Source: Achromobacter sp. Root83
GTDB lineage: Bacteria; Pseudomonadota; Gammaproteobacteria; Burkholderiales; Burkholderiaceae_B
Reading direction: 5' to 3'
NCBI RefSeq assembly: GCF_001428845.1
Contig: NZ_LMIU01000027.1
Span: 153,765-217,764, forward strand
Length of the DNA stretch: 64,000 bases
The notes under the pieces are model-generated. The model did not search any database and was not told where the DNA came from. It saw only the letters and a list, made by a program, of their open reading frames with translations. Below, piece by piece: positions 26,968-36,212 of this stretch (the first letter of the stretch is position 1; each line of letters starts with the position of its first letter). The position numbers and the translations under genes are program-made.

Positions 26968-28539
26968 TCAGTCAATCTTGACCCAATCGGCAACGAGGCG
27001 ATTGTCGGCACGGTGGATGACCGTGACGTTCTTGCGCATGGCCCAGGGGATGACCTGGTCATGCAGCGGAATGTGCCCGAAGTCCTTGGCGTGCCCTTGC
27101 AGCACGGTGATGATGTCGGCGTCACGCTTGGCCGGATCGGTTTCCGTCTTGATCCGGTCGATGATGACGTCCAGTTCCTTGTTGCTGTAATTGCCCAGGT
27201 TGTACATGCCGTCCGCGCCCTCGCCTTTGGTGCGGATCAGGTTCTGCAGCGTGTACATGGCGTCGAACGTGGGCACGCCCCAGCCGAACAGGTAGGCGCT
27301 GGTGTCGAACGACTGCACCTTGGGGAAGTACGTGGAACGCGGCATGGCGTTCATGGTGGCCTTGACGCCCACCTTGGCCCACATGCCCACCACGGCCTGG
27401 CAGATGGCTTCGTCGTTGATGTAGCGGTTGTTGGGACAGTCCAGCGTGAAGTTCAGCGTGCCGTCGTAGCCGGCTTCCTTCAGCAGGGCGCGGGCCTTTT
27501 CGGGATCGTAGGGCACGCGCTTGTGCACGGATTCCGCCCAGCCATGCACCTGCGGCGCGATCATCGTGCCGGTGGGCGCGGACAGGCCGCGCATCACGGC
27601 GCGCTTGATCGCGTCCACGTCGATGGCGCGGTACAGCGCTTCACGCACGCGGATGTCCTGGAACGGATTCTTGCCCTTGATGTTCGAGTACTGCAGCTCG
27701 GGGCGCTTCTGGTCCAGGCCCAGGTAGATGGTGCGGTATTCGTTGCCTTCCACGACCTTCTGCGACTGGCGCAGGCGCTCCAGATCCTGCGCGGCGGGGT
27801 CCAGCACGAAGTCGATCTCGCCCGACAGCAGCGCCGCGGTGCGCGTGGCGTTCTGCTTGATCGGCGTGAACACGACTTCGGTCACGTTGCCGATCTTGCC
27901 TGCCTTGTTCCACCAGTCCTTGTTTTCTTCGAAGACGGTGCGCACGTCCACTTCGCGGCTCTTCAGCTTGTAGGGGCCGGTGCCGTTGGTGTTGCGCGCG
28001 CCGTAGGTTTCTTCCTTGTTGACGAAATCCTGCGGCTTGGGGATGTTGTTCTTTTCCGACCAGGCCTTGTTCATGATGAACACGTTGGTCAGCTGGCGCA
28101 GCAACACGGGATTGGGCGCCGTGGTCTCGATCTCGACCGTCAGGTCGTCGATCTTGCGCGCTTCCTTGATGCCGGTCGTGTACGCCTTGTAGTTCGACGT
28201 CGGCGCCATGGCGCGATGGATCGAAAACACGACGTCTTCCGCGGTGAAGGCGGCGCCGTCATGGAACTTCACGCCGGGACGCAGCTTGAAGCGGTACAGC
28301 GTGGGCGACACCTGCTCCCATTCGGTGGCCAGGCGCGGCGAGACCTTGAAGGACTTGTCGTAGTCGACCAGCGGTTCGTAGATGTAGCTGTTGGCGGCGA
28401 TCGTCATGCCCTCGTTCTGCGAGTGCGGATCGAAGGTGAGGATGTCGCCCTGGGCGGCCCAGCGGAAGGACTTGGCTTGCCCGATCGAGGGCACGGCCAC
28501 GGCGGCGGCGATCGCGATAGCAATCAAAGTGCGGCGCAT
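26968..28539 (-). CDS. Periplasmic substrate-binding protein, family 5 (DppA/OppA-like)
   Basis: 523 residues. A signal peptide (1 to about 23, cut after SIGQA) precedes the family-5 solute-binding fold: FDPHSQNEGMT, YEPLVDYDKSFKVSPRLATEW, KLRPGVKFHDGAAFTAEDVVFS, and NGTGPYKL near 190. Dpp-type proteins bind di- or oligopeptides or other small ligands; specificity is not visible. The ATG at 28539 is preferred to the TTG three codons upstream because AGGAGT lies nine bases before it. It is the first gene of the importer operon (binding protein, B, C, D, F). Confidence 0.93.
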   Translation of the reverse strand: MRRTLIAIAIAAAVAVPSIGQAKSFRWAAQGDILTFDPHSQNEGMTIAANSYIYEPLVDYDKSFKVSPRLATEWEQVSPTLYRFKLRPGVKFHDGAAFTAEDVVFSIHRAMAPTSNYKAYTTGIKEARKIDDLTVEIETTAPNPVLLRQLTNVFIMNKAWSEKNNIPKPQDFVNKEETYGARNTNGTGPYKLKSREVDVRTVFEENKDWWNKAGKIGNVTEVVFTPIKQNATRTAALLSGEIDFVLDPAAQDLERLRQSQKVVEGNEYRTIYLGLDQKRPELQYSNIKGKNPFQDIRVREALYRAIDVDAIKRAVMRGLSAPTGTMIAPQVHGWAESVHKRVPYDPEKARALLKEAGYDGTLNFTLDCPNNRYINDEAICQAVVGMWAKVGVKATMNAMPRSTYFPKVQSFDTSAYLFGWGVPTFDAMYTLQNLIRTKGEGADGMYNLGNYSNKELDVIIDRIKTETDPAKRDADIITVLQGHAKDFGHIPLHDQVIPWAMRKNVTVIHRADNRLVADWVKID

Positions 28540-28689
28540 AAGTGTCAACTCCTGACAGTAGTCTGAATACCGGCGCGAGTGTGCCTACCCGCAAGACCCG
28601 CGTCAATCCAGGGTTTATGCGTACCGGAGACGCTTTTCACAGAGGAACAACAATCGGGGACGCATAAGCTTGTAACAAAATAATCGAAG

Positions 28690-28702
28690 CGAACAATGTT
28701 CG
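28690..28702. promoter_or_regulatory. Perfect 6-1-6 palindrome upstream of the peptide importer operon
   Basis: CGAACA-A-TGTTCG lies between the marR stop and the importer operon, about 150 bases before the binding-protein ATG. It may be an operator, but no regulator can be assigned and a chance palindrome of this size is possible. Confidence 0.3.
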
Positions 28703-28722
28703 AGTGCGTCGGCGCAACGCCG

Positions 28723-29220
28723 CTACGCGTCGGACTCAAATGGCAGCTCCAGCGGAACGTGCTCGGTCATCAGGACGCCCAGCATCTCGATCAGGATCGC
28801 GGCCTTCTCTTCACCGAACGGGGCCAGAACCGCCTTCTGGTGCTGCAGGGCTTGCTCGCATAACGCCGCGATCAGATTCGTGCCCTTGGCTGTGATGCAG
28901 ACCCGCGTCTGCCGCCGGTCCGCGCGCACGCCGGTGCGGGCCACCAGGCCGTCGGCCTCCATCCGCTGGACCACCTTGCTCAGCGTGGGCTGCTTGGTGA
29001 TGGCCAGCACTGCCAGGCTGCCGATGGTTTCGCCGGCGCTGCCTTCAAGACTGGCCAGCACCCGCCATTCGGTCACCGACAGGCCGGCGGCCTTTACCTC
29101 GAGGTGGAACTCCGCCGATATGCGCTGGCTGGCTTGCGCCAGCAGATAGGCCAGATAGCCGTCTACAAACCGGGGGCCGCGCGCGCCTGCGCGTCCGCTG
29201 CGCTGCTTATCCAACCGCAT
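28723..29220 (-). CDS. MarR-family transcriptional regulator
   Basis: 165 residues. The winged helix-turn-helix covers about 45-125: VTEWRVLASLEG, ETIGSLAVLAITKQPTLSKVVQRMEADGLVAR (recognition helix region) and the wing RADRRQTRVCITAKG. The ATG at 29220 has a GGGAGC ribosome-binding site; upstream starts (29277, 29373) would add a tail with no MarR counterpart. It is transcribed away from the catabolic operon at 29590, the normal place for a MarR repressor that releases on binding an aromatic ligand. In Variovorax, MarR proteins (IadR) control auxin-degradation loci of similar content. Confidence 0.9.
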   Translation of the reverse strand: MRLDKQRSGRAGARGPRFVDGYLAYLLAQASQRISAEFHLEVKAAGLSVTEWRVLASLEGSAGETIGSLAVLAITKQPTLSKVVQRMEADGLVARTGVRADRRQTRVCITAKGTNLIAALCEQALQHQKAVLAPFGEEKAAILIEMLGVLMTEHVPLELPFESDA

Positions 29221-29452
29221 GTTGCTTTGCTCCCACGCACCGGTATCCAAGATCGCGGCCTCCGCCGAAAAACGCATTGCACCACGGCGGCGCAACCATG
29301 CGCCATGAGGTATCGCAATGCTGTTGCGCAGCAAAGGGTATACCCCGAATCTGAAGCGGTTATGCACCACCACGGCGCCGAAAAATAGGACTCCAACCTA
29401 CAGGACAACCAGTATATACGCCCTTGTTTTAGCGTGATATTTTTCGATTTCC

Positions 29453-29464
29453 ATGAAATTTCAT
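29453..29464. promoter_or_regulatory. Candidate MarR operator
   Basis: ATGAAATTTCAT is a perfect 12-bp palindrome in the AT-rich gap between marR and the catabolic operon, ending nine bases before the -35 hexamer of the operon promoter. Size and position suit a MarR dimer, but binding is inferred only. Confidence 0.45.
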
Positions 29465-29472
29465 CTTTTTTG

Positions 29473-29501
29473 TTGACAGCTAAAACATTGACTCCTAAAG
29501 T
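29473..29501 (+). promoter_or_regulatory. Sigma-70 promoter of the catabolic operon
   Basis: A perfect -35 TTGACA (29473-29478), a 17-base spacer and TAAAGT as -10 (29496-29501) lie about 90 bases before the first gene of the operon. Confidence 0.65.
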
Positions 29502-29589
29502 ATTTTTCAGGCGATGATTTCGTGACATGACGATGCTGCGCGGCAGCAAGGCTTGAGGACCGGCGTGCCGGTCCGCGAAAGGGATCCAG

Positions 29590-31812
29590 ATGGCGGAAAG
29601 GTCTTTCAAGAAAGAAGTCCAGCAATTGCGCATCGGCGCGGGCGAAGAGTTCCGCGGTGAAGGGATTCTGGCCGTCACAAAGGCCCTGCTGCAATCCGGC
29701 GTGGGCTATGTCGCCGGCTACCAGGGATCGCCGATCTCGCATCTGATGGACGTGCTGGCCGACGCCAACGACATCCTGCAGGAACTGGGCGTGCATTTCG
29801 AGGCCAGCGCCTCGGAAGCCACCGCCGCCGCCACGCTGGCGGCCTCCGTCATGTACCCCATCCGCGGCGCCGTCACCTGGAAGTCCACGGTCGGCACCAA
29901 CGTCGCATCGGACGCGCTGGCGAACCTTGCTTCGGGCGGCGTGACGGGCGGCGCGCTGGTCATCGTGGGCGAGGACTACGGCGAAGGCTCCTCCATCATG
30001 CAGGAACGCTCGCACGCGTTCGCCATGAAGTCCCAGATCTGGCTGCTGGACCCGCGCCCCAACCTTGAAAGCATGGTCAAGGCGGTGGAAGACGGTTTCG
30101 AACTGTCCGAAGCCAGCAAGACGCCCGTGATGCTGCAACTGCGCATCCGCGGCTGCCACGTGCACGGCCGCTTCACCGCCAAGGAGAACAAGCGTCCCGC
30201 GTTCTCGCTGGCCCAGGCGCTGGAAAGCCCGGCGCGCGACACCAGCCGCATCGTGCTGCCGCCCGCGTCCTTCCTGCATGAACAGGAAAAGATCAAGGAG
30301 CGCTGGCCCGCCGCCATCCGCTACATCAAGGAACACCAGCTCAACGAGCACTTCGCCGGTGACCACGACGACATCGGCCTGATCCTGCAGGGCGGCCTGT
30401 ACAACGGGGTCATCCGTTCGCTGCAACTGCTGGGCCTGGCGGACAACTTTGGCAACAGCCGCATCCCGCTGTACGTCATGAATGTGACCTATCCGGTCAT
30501 CGAAGACGAGGTCATCGGTTTCTGCCGCGGCAAGCGCGCGGTGCTGCTGCTTGAAGAAGGCCAGCCTGACTACATCGAACAGAACCTGCACGCCGTGCTG
30601 CGCAAGGCGGGCATCGACACCCACCTGTCGGGCAAGGACGTCCTGCCCATGGCAGGCGAATACACCACGCAGGTCATGCGCGACGGCCTGCGGGAATTCC
30701 TGAAGCGCCACCGGCCCGAATCGCTGCTGACCCACCCCGCCGTCATGGCGGACTCGGCGGCTGAAACACGCCTGCTGCAAAGCACCGAGGTATCGCGGCC
30801 CAAGCCGGCGCGCCCGGCGGAACAGCCCATCACCTTCCACAAGCAGGTCGAAGGCCTGGCCGCCGTGGTGCCGCCCCGTCCGGCCGGATTCTGTACGGGC
30901 TGCCCCGAGCGCCCCATCTTCTCGGCGCTGACGCTGGCACAGGAAACGCTGGGCCAGCACCACATTTCCTGCGACATCGGCTGCCACCTGTTCTCTATCC
31001 TGCCGCCCTTCAACCTGGGCGCCACGACCATGGGCTACGGCCTGGGCGCATCCAGCGCGGCGGCCTTCAACGTGCCCGCCGCCAAGCGCCCCATCTCCAT
31101 CATGGGCGACGGCGGCTTCTGGCATAACGGGCTGTCGTCCGGCATCGGCAACGCGGTGTTCAACAAGTACGACGGCGTCATCGTCATCGTCGACAACTTC
31201 TACGCATCGGCCACCGGCGGGCAGGACATCCTGTCGTCGCGCGCCGACAACCCCGATCGTTCCACCAACAACCCGATCGATCAGGCCGTGCGCGGCGTCG
31301 GCGTGAAGTGGGTGCGCACGCTGGACCGCACCTATGACGTCGCCCGCGTCCGCGCCACCCTCGAAGAAGCGCTGACCACCGACGTCCAGGGCCCCAAGGT
31401 CATCATCGCGCAGTCCGAATGCATGCTGAACAAGCAGCGGCGCATCAAGCCGCTGTTCAACAAGGCAGTCAAGGAAGGCCGCCGCGTCGTGAAGGAACGC
31501 TTTGGCGTGGATCCCGACGTCTGTACGGGCGATCACGCCTGTATCCGCTTGTCGGGCTGTCCATCGCTCACCGTCAAGGACAGCGGCGACCCCCTCAAGG
31601 AAGATCCCGTGGCGCACGTGGACAGCAGTTGCGTGGGCTGCGGCAACTGCGGCGAAGTCGCCCATGCCGCCGTGCTGTGCCCGTCCTTCTACCGCGCCGA
31701 CGTCGTCCACAACCCGACCGGCGGCGACCGCATCCTGGCGCGCGTGCGCGGCGCGGTCATCGGCTTCCTGCAGCGCCGCCGCGCGGCGCGCCTGTCCCAA
31801 CACGCCCTTTAA
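29590..31812 (+). CDS. Indolepyruvate ferredoxin oxidoreductase alpha-like subunit (IorA-like)
   Basis: 740 residues. The amino half has the 2-oxoacid oxidoreductase pyrimidine-binding domain (GYVAGYQGSPISHLMD near 40). The thiamine diphosphate-binding domain is about 430-600 (GDGGFWHNGLSSGIGNAV, then IVDNFYASATGGQD). Two cysteine clusters follow near the end (CTGDHACIRLSGC about 640; SCVGCGNCGEV about 680), probably for iron-sulfur centres. Homologues decarboxylate aryl 2-oxoacids such as indolepyruvate to acyl-CoA, or are tied to indole-acetate loci. It is the first gene of the operon, with an AAAGGGA ribosome-binding site, and pairs with the next gene. Confidence 0.88.
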   Translation: MAERSFKKEVQQLRIGAGEEFRGEGILAVTKALLQSGVGYVAGYQGSPISHLMDVLADANDILQELGVHFEASASEATAAATLAASVMYPIRGAVTWKSTVGTNVASDALANLASGGVTGGALVIVGEDYGEGSSIMQERSHAFAMKSQIWLLDPRPNLESMVKAVEDGFELSEASKTPVMLQLRIRGCHVHGRFTAKENKRPAFSLAQALESPARDTSRIVLPPASFLHEQEKIKERWPAAIRYIKEHQLNEHFAGDHDDIGLILQGGLYNGVIRSLQLLGLADNFGNSRIPLYVMNVTYPVIEDEVIGFCRGKRAVLLLEEGQPDYIEQNLHAVLRKAGIDTHLSGKDVLPMAGEYTTQVMRDGLREFLKRHRPESLLTHPAVMADSAAETRLLQSTEVSRPKPARPAEQPITFHKQVEGLAAVVPPRPAGFCTGCPERPIFSALTLAQETLGQHHISCDIGCHLFSILPPFNLGATTMGYGLGASSAAAFNVPAAKRPISIMGDGGFWHNGLSSGIGNAVFNKYDGVIVIVDNFYASATGGQDILSSRADNPDRSTNNPIDQAVRGVGVKWVRTLDRTYDVARVRATLEEALTTDVQGPKVIIAQSECMLNKQRRIKPLFNKAVKEGRRVVKERFGVDPDVCTGDHACIRLSGCPSLTVKDSGDPLKEDPVAHVDSSCVGCGNCGEVAHAAVLCPSFYRADVVHNPTGGDRILARVRGAVIGFLQRRRAARLSQHAL

Positions 31813-31825
31813 GGACACCTGCCTC

Positions 31826-33382
31826 ATGAACCCGGCGGCTATGCAGCAAGGCAACCCGATCAAGATCGCCATCCTGGCCATGGGCGGACAGGGCGGCGGC
31901 GTGCTGGCGGACTGGATCGTCGACATGGCCGAGCACGCCGGCTGGTGGGCGCAGACCACGTCGGTGCCGGGCGTCGCCCAGCGCACCGGCGCCACGATCT
32001 ACTACCTGGAACTGCTGCCCGAAGCCGACGTCAAGCGCGCCGGCTGCCAGCCCGCGCTGGCGCTGATGCCCACGCCCGGCGACGTCGACCTGGTGGTGGC
32101 GGCCGAACTGATGGAAGGCGGCCGCGCCATTCAGCGTGGCCTGGTCACGCCGGAACGCACGGTGCTGATCGCGTCCTCGCACCGCGCCTATGCGGTCAGC
32201 GAAAAGTCGACGCCCGGCAACGGCATCGCCGATCCCAACAAGGTGCTGGAAGCCGGCCGCGCCGCGGCCAGGCGCTTCCTGTGCTTTGACCTGCAGGACC
32301 TGGCGGACCGCGCCGGCAGCGTCATCAGCGCCAGCCTGTTCGGCGCGGTGGCCGGCAGCGGCGCCCTGCCCTTCGCGCGCGCAGACTACGAGGCCACCGT
32401 GCGCCGCGCCGGCCTTGGCGTGGACGCCAGCCTGCGCGCCTTTGCGCTGGGCTTCGAAGCGGCCGACCAGGCGCCCGCGCAACCCGCCGCCATCGACCTG
32501 TCGCGGCCGGTGCCGGCCTTGCCCGAACGGGCCGCGCATCCGCGTACCCAATCCCTGCTGGACCAGATCAAGCGCGACTTCCCCGCCTGTGCGCAGCCCA
32601 TGCTGGCCGCAGGCGTGCGCCGCCAGATCGAGTTCCAGGACCTGGCCTACGCCCAGGACTACCTGCGCCGCATGAAGGCGATCCGCGACCTCGACGCGCA
32701 ACATGGCGGCGACGCCCGGCAATGGGCGCTGACCTGCGCCGCCGCGCGCTACGTGGCCACGGCCATGGCCTATGACGACGTCATCCGCGTGGCGGACCTG
32801 AAAACGCGCGGCACGCGCTTTGACCGCGTCCGCCAGGAAGTCGGCGCCCTGCCGGACCAGTTGGTCTACCTGACCGAATTCATGCATCCCCGTCTGGAAG
32901 AGATCTGCGGCACCCTGCCCTCGCGGCTGGGCCGCTGGCTGGAAGCATCCAAGGCGTTCGGCGGCTTTGTCGAACGCCGCCTGGGCAAGGGGCGGCGCAT
33001 GCAGAGCGGCACCCTGGGCGGATTCCTCATGCTGTACACGCTGGCCGGCATGCGGCGTTTCCGCCGCCGCACGCTGCGCCACCAGATCGAAACCGAGAGC
33101 CTGGAACAGTGGCTGGCCTTGATCGCCACCCTGGCGCCCCAGGACTATTCCCTGGCCATCGAAACCGTCAACTGCCGCCGCCTGGTCAAGGGCTACAGCG
33201 ACACGCACGTGCGCGGCGGCGGCAAGTACCGCCAGCTGATCGCCGCGGCGGCCCAACTGGCGGGCCGGCCCGGCGCCGCCGACTCGCTGCGCGCGCTGCG
33301 CGACACCGCGCTCGCCCATGAAAAGTGCGGCCCCATGGAACGCCAGATCGCGGAAGAACTGGCCGTTCGCGCCAACGCCTGA
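31826..33382 (+). CDS. Indolepyruvate oxidoreductase beta-like subunit with DUF6537-type tail (IorB-like)
   Basis: 518 residues. The amino half (about 1-200) is the 2-oxoacid:ferredoxin oxidoreductase gamma domain: IAILAMGGQGGGVLADWIVDMAE, then TSVPGVAQRTGATIYYLEL. The carboxy half (about 290-518) is the helical extension found in aerobic bacterial IOR homologues (DUF6537; for example YVATAMAYDDVIRVADLKTRG). ATG 31826 lies 14 bases after the alpha gene with AAGGAC before it. With the alpha-like subunit it should form the oxidoreductase; no separate ferredoxin gene is in the operon. Confidence 0.85.
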   Translation: MNPAAMQQGNPIKIAILAMGGQGGGVLADWIVDMAEHAGWWAQTTSVPGVAQRTGATIYYLELLPEADVKRAGCQPALALMPTPGDVDLVVAAELMEGGRAIQRGLVTPERTVLIASSHRAYAVSEKSTPGNGIADPNKVLEAGRAAARRFLCFDLQDLADRAGSVISASLFGAVAGSGALPFARADYEATVRRAGLGVDASLRAFALGFEAADQAPAQPAAIDLSRPVPALPERAAHPRTQSLLDQIKRDFPACAQPMLAAGVRRQIEFQDLAYAQDYLRRMKAIRDLDAQHGGDARQWALTCAAARYVATAMAYDDVIRVADLKTRGTRFDRVRQEVGALPDQLVYLTEFMHPRLEEICGTLPSRLGRWLEASKAFGGFVERRLGKGRRMQSGTLGGFLMLYTLAGMRRFRRRTLRHQIETESLEQWLALIATLAPQDYSLAIETVNCRRLVKGYSDTHVRGGGKYRQLIAAAAQLAGRPGAADSLRALRDTALAHEKCGPMERQIAEELAVRANA

Positions 33383-33396
33383 AAGAGACAGACATC

Positions 33397-34374
33397 GTGC
33401 AGACACTCAAACTGATCGTCCAGGAAGTCCGGCAGGAATCGCCGCTGATCCGTTCGTTTCGCCTGGCGCGCGCGGACGCCGGTCCGCTGCCCGCCTTCGG
33501 ACCGGGCGCGCACCTGAAGGTCTCGATACCCGGCCTGCGCGATCCGCGCTGCTATTCGCTGATCCAGCTTGCGCCCGAGGCCCGGCGGTTCGCCGAGCCC
33601 TCCGAATACCGGCTGGGCGTGCGGCTCGAGGAAACCAGCCAGGGCGGATCCCGTCACATGCATGCGTTGGCCGAAGGCGACACCCTGACGGTCGAAGGCC
33701 CCAAGAACGACTTTCCGCTGCACGAATCGCCCGCCGGTGACGAGCCCGTCGTGCTGATCGCGGGCGGCATCGGCATCACGCCCATCGCGTCCATGGCCGC
33801 CGCGCTGAAGGCCGCCGGCCGCGCCTTCCACCTGCATTACTGCAGCCGCAGCAAGGACCAGCTTGCCTTCCTGCCCGAGCTGCAGGCCCTGGCGGACGGC
33901 GCCCTGACGCTGCACGCCGACGACGACCCGCCCAGCCGCTTCGACCTCCAGGCGCTGCTGGCCTCCGCGACGCCGCGCCAGCACCTGTATGTATGCGGCC
34001 CCAAGGGCCTGATCGACGCCGTCATCCAGGGCGCCCGCGCGCGCCATTGGCCCGATGCCCACATCCATTTCGAACTCTTCGTCGCCGCCGCCGCGCAGGC
34101 TGGCGACCAGCCCTTCGAAGTCGAACTGCGCCAGTCCGGGCGCGTGCTGGCCATTCCGGCGGACAAGACCATCGTCGACGTGATGGAAGAAGAAGGCTGC
34201 GACCCGATGTACGACTGCAAGCGCGGCGAATGCGGCGTCTGCCAGGCCACGGTGCTGGAAGGCGAGCCCGACCATCGCGACTACTACCTGTCCGACACCG
34301 AGAAGGCCAGCGGAAAAATCATCCAGATCTGCATCTCGCGCGCCAAGTCCGCGCGGCTGGTGCTGGACCTGTAG
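33397..34374 (+). CDS. Flavin/[2Fe-2S] oxygenase reductase (phthalate-dioxygenase-reductase/VanB type)
   Basis: 325 residues. Order: flavin domain (about 1-105, RCYSLIQL flavin motif), NAD-binding domain (IAGGIGITPIASMA near 125; YVCGPKG near 200) and carboxy-terminal plant-type [2Fe-2S] domain with CDYxCKRGECGVC-like cysteines (CDPMYDCKRGECGVCQ near 270-284). This order, with the ferredoxin last, is the class IA/VanB architecture. It passes electrons from NAD(P)H to the Rieske oxygenase encoded next. A GTG start at 33397 gives the family start QTLKLIVQEVRQES; longer starts run into the previous gene. Confidence 0.9.
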   Translation: MQTLKLIVQEVRQESPLIRSFRLARADAGPLPAFGPGAHLKVSIPGLRDPRCYSLIQLAPEARRFAEPSEYRLGVRLEETSQGGSRHMHALAEGDTLTVEGPKNDFPLHESPAGDEPVVLIAGGIGITPIASMAAALKAAGRAFHLHYCSRSKDQLAFLPELQALADGALTLHADDDPPSRFDLQALLASATPRQHLYVCGPKGLIDAVIQGARARHWPDAHIHFELFVAAAAQAGDQPFEVELRQSGRVLAIPADKTIVDVMEEEGCDPMYDCKRGECGVCQATVLEGEPDHRDYYLSDTEKASGKIIQICISRAKSARLVLDL

Positions 34375-34395
34375 CGCCTAGACAAGGAAGCGGCC

Positions 34396-35715
34396 ATGGC
34401 CAACTATCGCGACAATCCTGACGCCATCCGCGCCCTGCTGCGCGACACCGAGGTGCACAAGGACCTGTTCATCGACCAGGAACTGTTCGACCTGGAAATG
34501 GAGCGGCTGTACGCCAACACCTGGGTCTATGTCGGCCACGACAGCCAGGTGCCCAATCCCGGCGATTACGTCACCACCACGGTCGGCAACCAGCCCGTGG
34601 TGATGGTGCGCCACAGCGACAAGACCGTGCGCGTTTTGCACAACCGCTGCCCGCACAAGGGCACCATGGTGGCCGGTGACGCCTGCGGCAACACGGGCAA
34701 ATTCTTCCGCTGCCCCTATCACGCCTGGACGTTCAAGACGGACGGCAGCCTGCTGTCGATACCCCTGAAGAAGGGCTACGAGAACACCGGCCTGGAAAAC
34801 TGCGAAGCCAGCCAGGGCATGGCGGCCGTGAAAGACGTGAAGAACCATCGCGGCTTCGTCTTCTGCCGCCTGAATCCCGACGGCCAGTCCTTCGAGGATT
34901 TCTTCGGCGAATCGCTGTCCACGCTGGACAACATGGTGGACCGTTCTCCGGAAGGCCGCCTCGAAGTCGCGGGCGGCGTGTTGCGCTACATGCACCGCTG
35001 CAACTGGAAAATGCTGGTCGACAACCAGACCGACACCTGCCACCCGATGGTGGCCCACGAATCGTCCGCCGGCACGGCCGTCAAGGTCTGGGAACAAGCC
35101 CCGGAAGGCACGCCCAAGCCCATGGCGGTGGAGCTGTTCGCGCCGTTCATCTCGCCCTACGAGTTCTTCGAGAACATGGGCATCCGTGTCTGGGAAAACG
35201 GCCACGGGCACACCGGGGTGTCGGATTCCATCCACGCATCCTATTCCGGCGTGCCGGGATACTGGGAGTCGATGGTTGAGTCCTATGGCGAGGAACGCGC
35301 CAAACAGATCCTGGGCGACGTGCGCCACAACACGGTGTACTTCCCCAACATCATGGTCAAGGGCCCCATCCAGACGCTGCGGATCTTCAAGCCCATCGCC
35401 GCCGACCGCACGCTGGTGGAGTCCTGGACCTTCCGCCTGGTGGGCGCGCCCGATCTGCTGCTGGAACGCACCCTCATGTACAACCGCCTGATCAACGCGC
35501 CGACGTCCGTCGTGGGCCACGACGACCTCGAAATGTACGAGCGCGCGCAGGACGGCCTGCATTCCCGCGCCCGCGACTGGGTCAATGTGGGGCGGCTGTA
35601 CTCGCCGGAAGAAGCGGGCCAGAAGAACGTCAACACCAATGGCACCAACGAATGGCAGATGCGCAACCAGTACCGCGCATGGGGCCGCTACATGACGGGA
35701 CCGGAATCCGTATGA
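34396..35715 (+). CDS. Rieske aromatic-ring dioxygenase, large (alpha) subunit
   Basis: 439 residues. The Rieske [2Fe-2S] motif is CPHKGTMV ... CPYHAW (about 87-113). The mononuclear iron ligands are in DNQTDTCHPMVAH near 205-217. The carboxy end lies in the ring-hydroxylating alpha family. With the small subunit and the upstream reductase it makes a two-component oxygenase that should hydroxylate an aromatic or indolic ring; Rieske alpha/beta/reductase sets of this sort (IadDE/IadC) start auxin degradation in Variovorax. The substrate is inferred from context. The stop overlaps the beta gene start by four bases. Confidence 0.92.
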   Translation: MANYRDNPDAIRALLRDTEVHKDLFIDQELFDLEMERLYANTWVYVGHDSQVPNPGDYVTTTVGNQPVVMVRHSDKTVRVLHNRCPHKGTMVAGDACGNTGKFFRCPYHAWTFKTDGSLLSIPLKKGYENTGLENCEASQGMAAVKDVKNHRGFVFCRLNPDGQSFEDFFGESLSTLDNMVDRSPEGRLEVAGGVLRYMHRCNWKMLVDNQTDTCHPMVAHESSAGTAVKVWEQAPEGTPKPMAVELFAPFISPYEFFENMGIRVWENGHGHTGVSDSIHASYSGVPGYWESMVESYGEERAKQILGDVRHNTVYFPNIMVKGPIQTLRIFKPIAADRTLVESWTFRLVGAPDLLLERTLMYNRLINAPTSVVGHDDLEMYERAQDGLHSRARDWVNVGRLYSPEEAGQKNVNTNGTNEWQMRNQYRAWGRYMTGPESV

Positions 35716-36203
35716 GCACAAGCGACCGCGACTTGATCGATTTCGTCTACGCCGAGGCGCGCATGCTGGACGAGCTGCGCTTCGAGGACTGGCTCGGCCT
35801 GTACACCGACGATGGCCATTACTGGATGCCGCTGGCGCACGGCCAGACGGATGCGAAGCTGCACGCGTCGCTCATGTACGAAGACAAGCTGCTGCTGCGC
35901 GTGCGCGTGGAGCGGCTGGCGGGCCAACGCACCTTTTCGCAGCAGCCCAAGAGCCGCTGCCATCATCTGCTGCAGGCGCCCACCGTGGAACACGGCCATC
36001 CGGACGCCGCGCCCGCGGAAGGCCGTCACGTCGTGCGCACCGCCTTCCACTACGTCGAGACCCGGCAGGACGCGCAAACCCTGTACGCGGGCTGGACCAC
36101 GCACCACCTCGTGGAGCAGGATGGCGCCCTGCGCATCCGCCTGAAGCGCGTTGACCTCGTCAACTGCGACGCCGCCTTCGGCAATATCCAATTGTTCATG
36201 TAG
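35712..36203 (+). CDS. Rieske aromatic-ring dioxygenase, small (beta) subunit
   Basis: 163 residues, normal for beta subunits (cone-shaped, structural). Recognised by IDFVYAEARMLDELRFEDWLGLY and DDGHYWMPLA near the start and RLKRVDLVNCDAAFGN near the end. ATG 35712 overlaps the alpha stop (ATGA). It should assemble as alpha3beta3 with the preceding product. Confidence 0.9.
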   Translation: MSTSDRDLIDFVYAEARMLDELRFEDWLGLYTDDGHYWMPLAHGQTDAKLHASLMYEDKLLLRVRVERLAGQRTFSQQPKSRCHHLLQAPTVEHGHPDAAPAEGRHVVRTAFHYVETRQDAQTLYAGWTTHHLVEQDGALRIRLKRVDLVNCDAAFGNIQLFM

Positions 36204-36212
36204 GAGCGGCTT

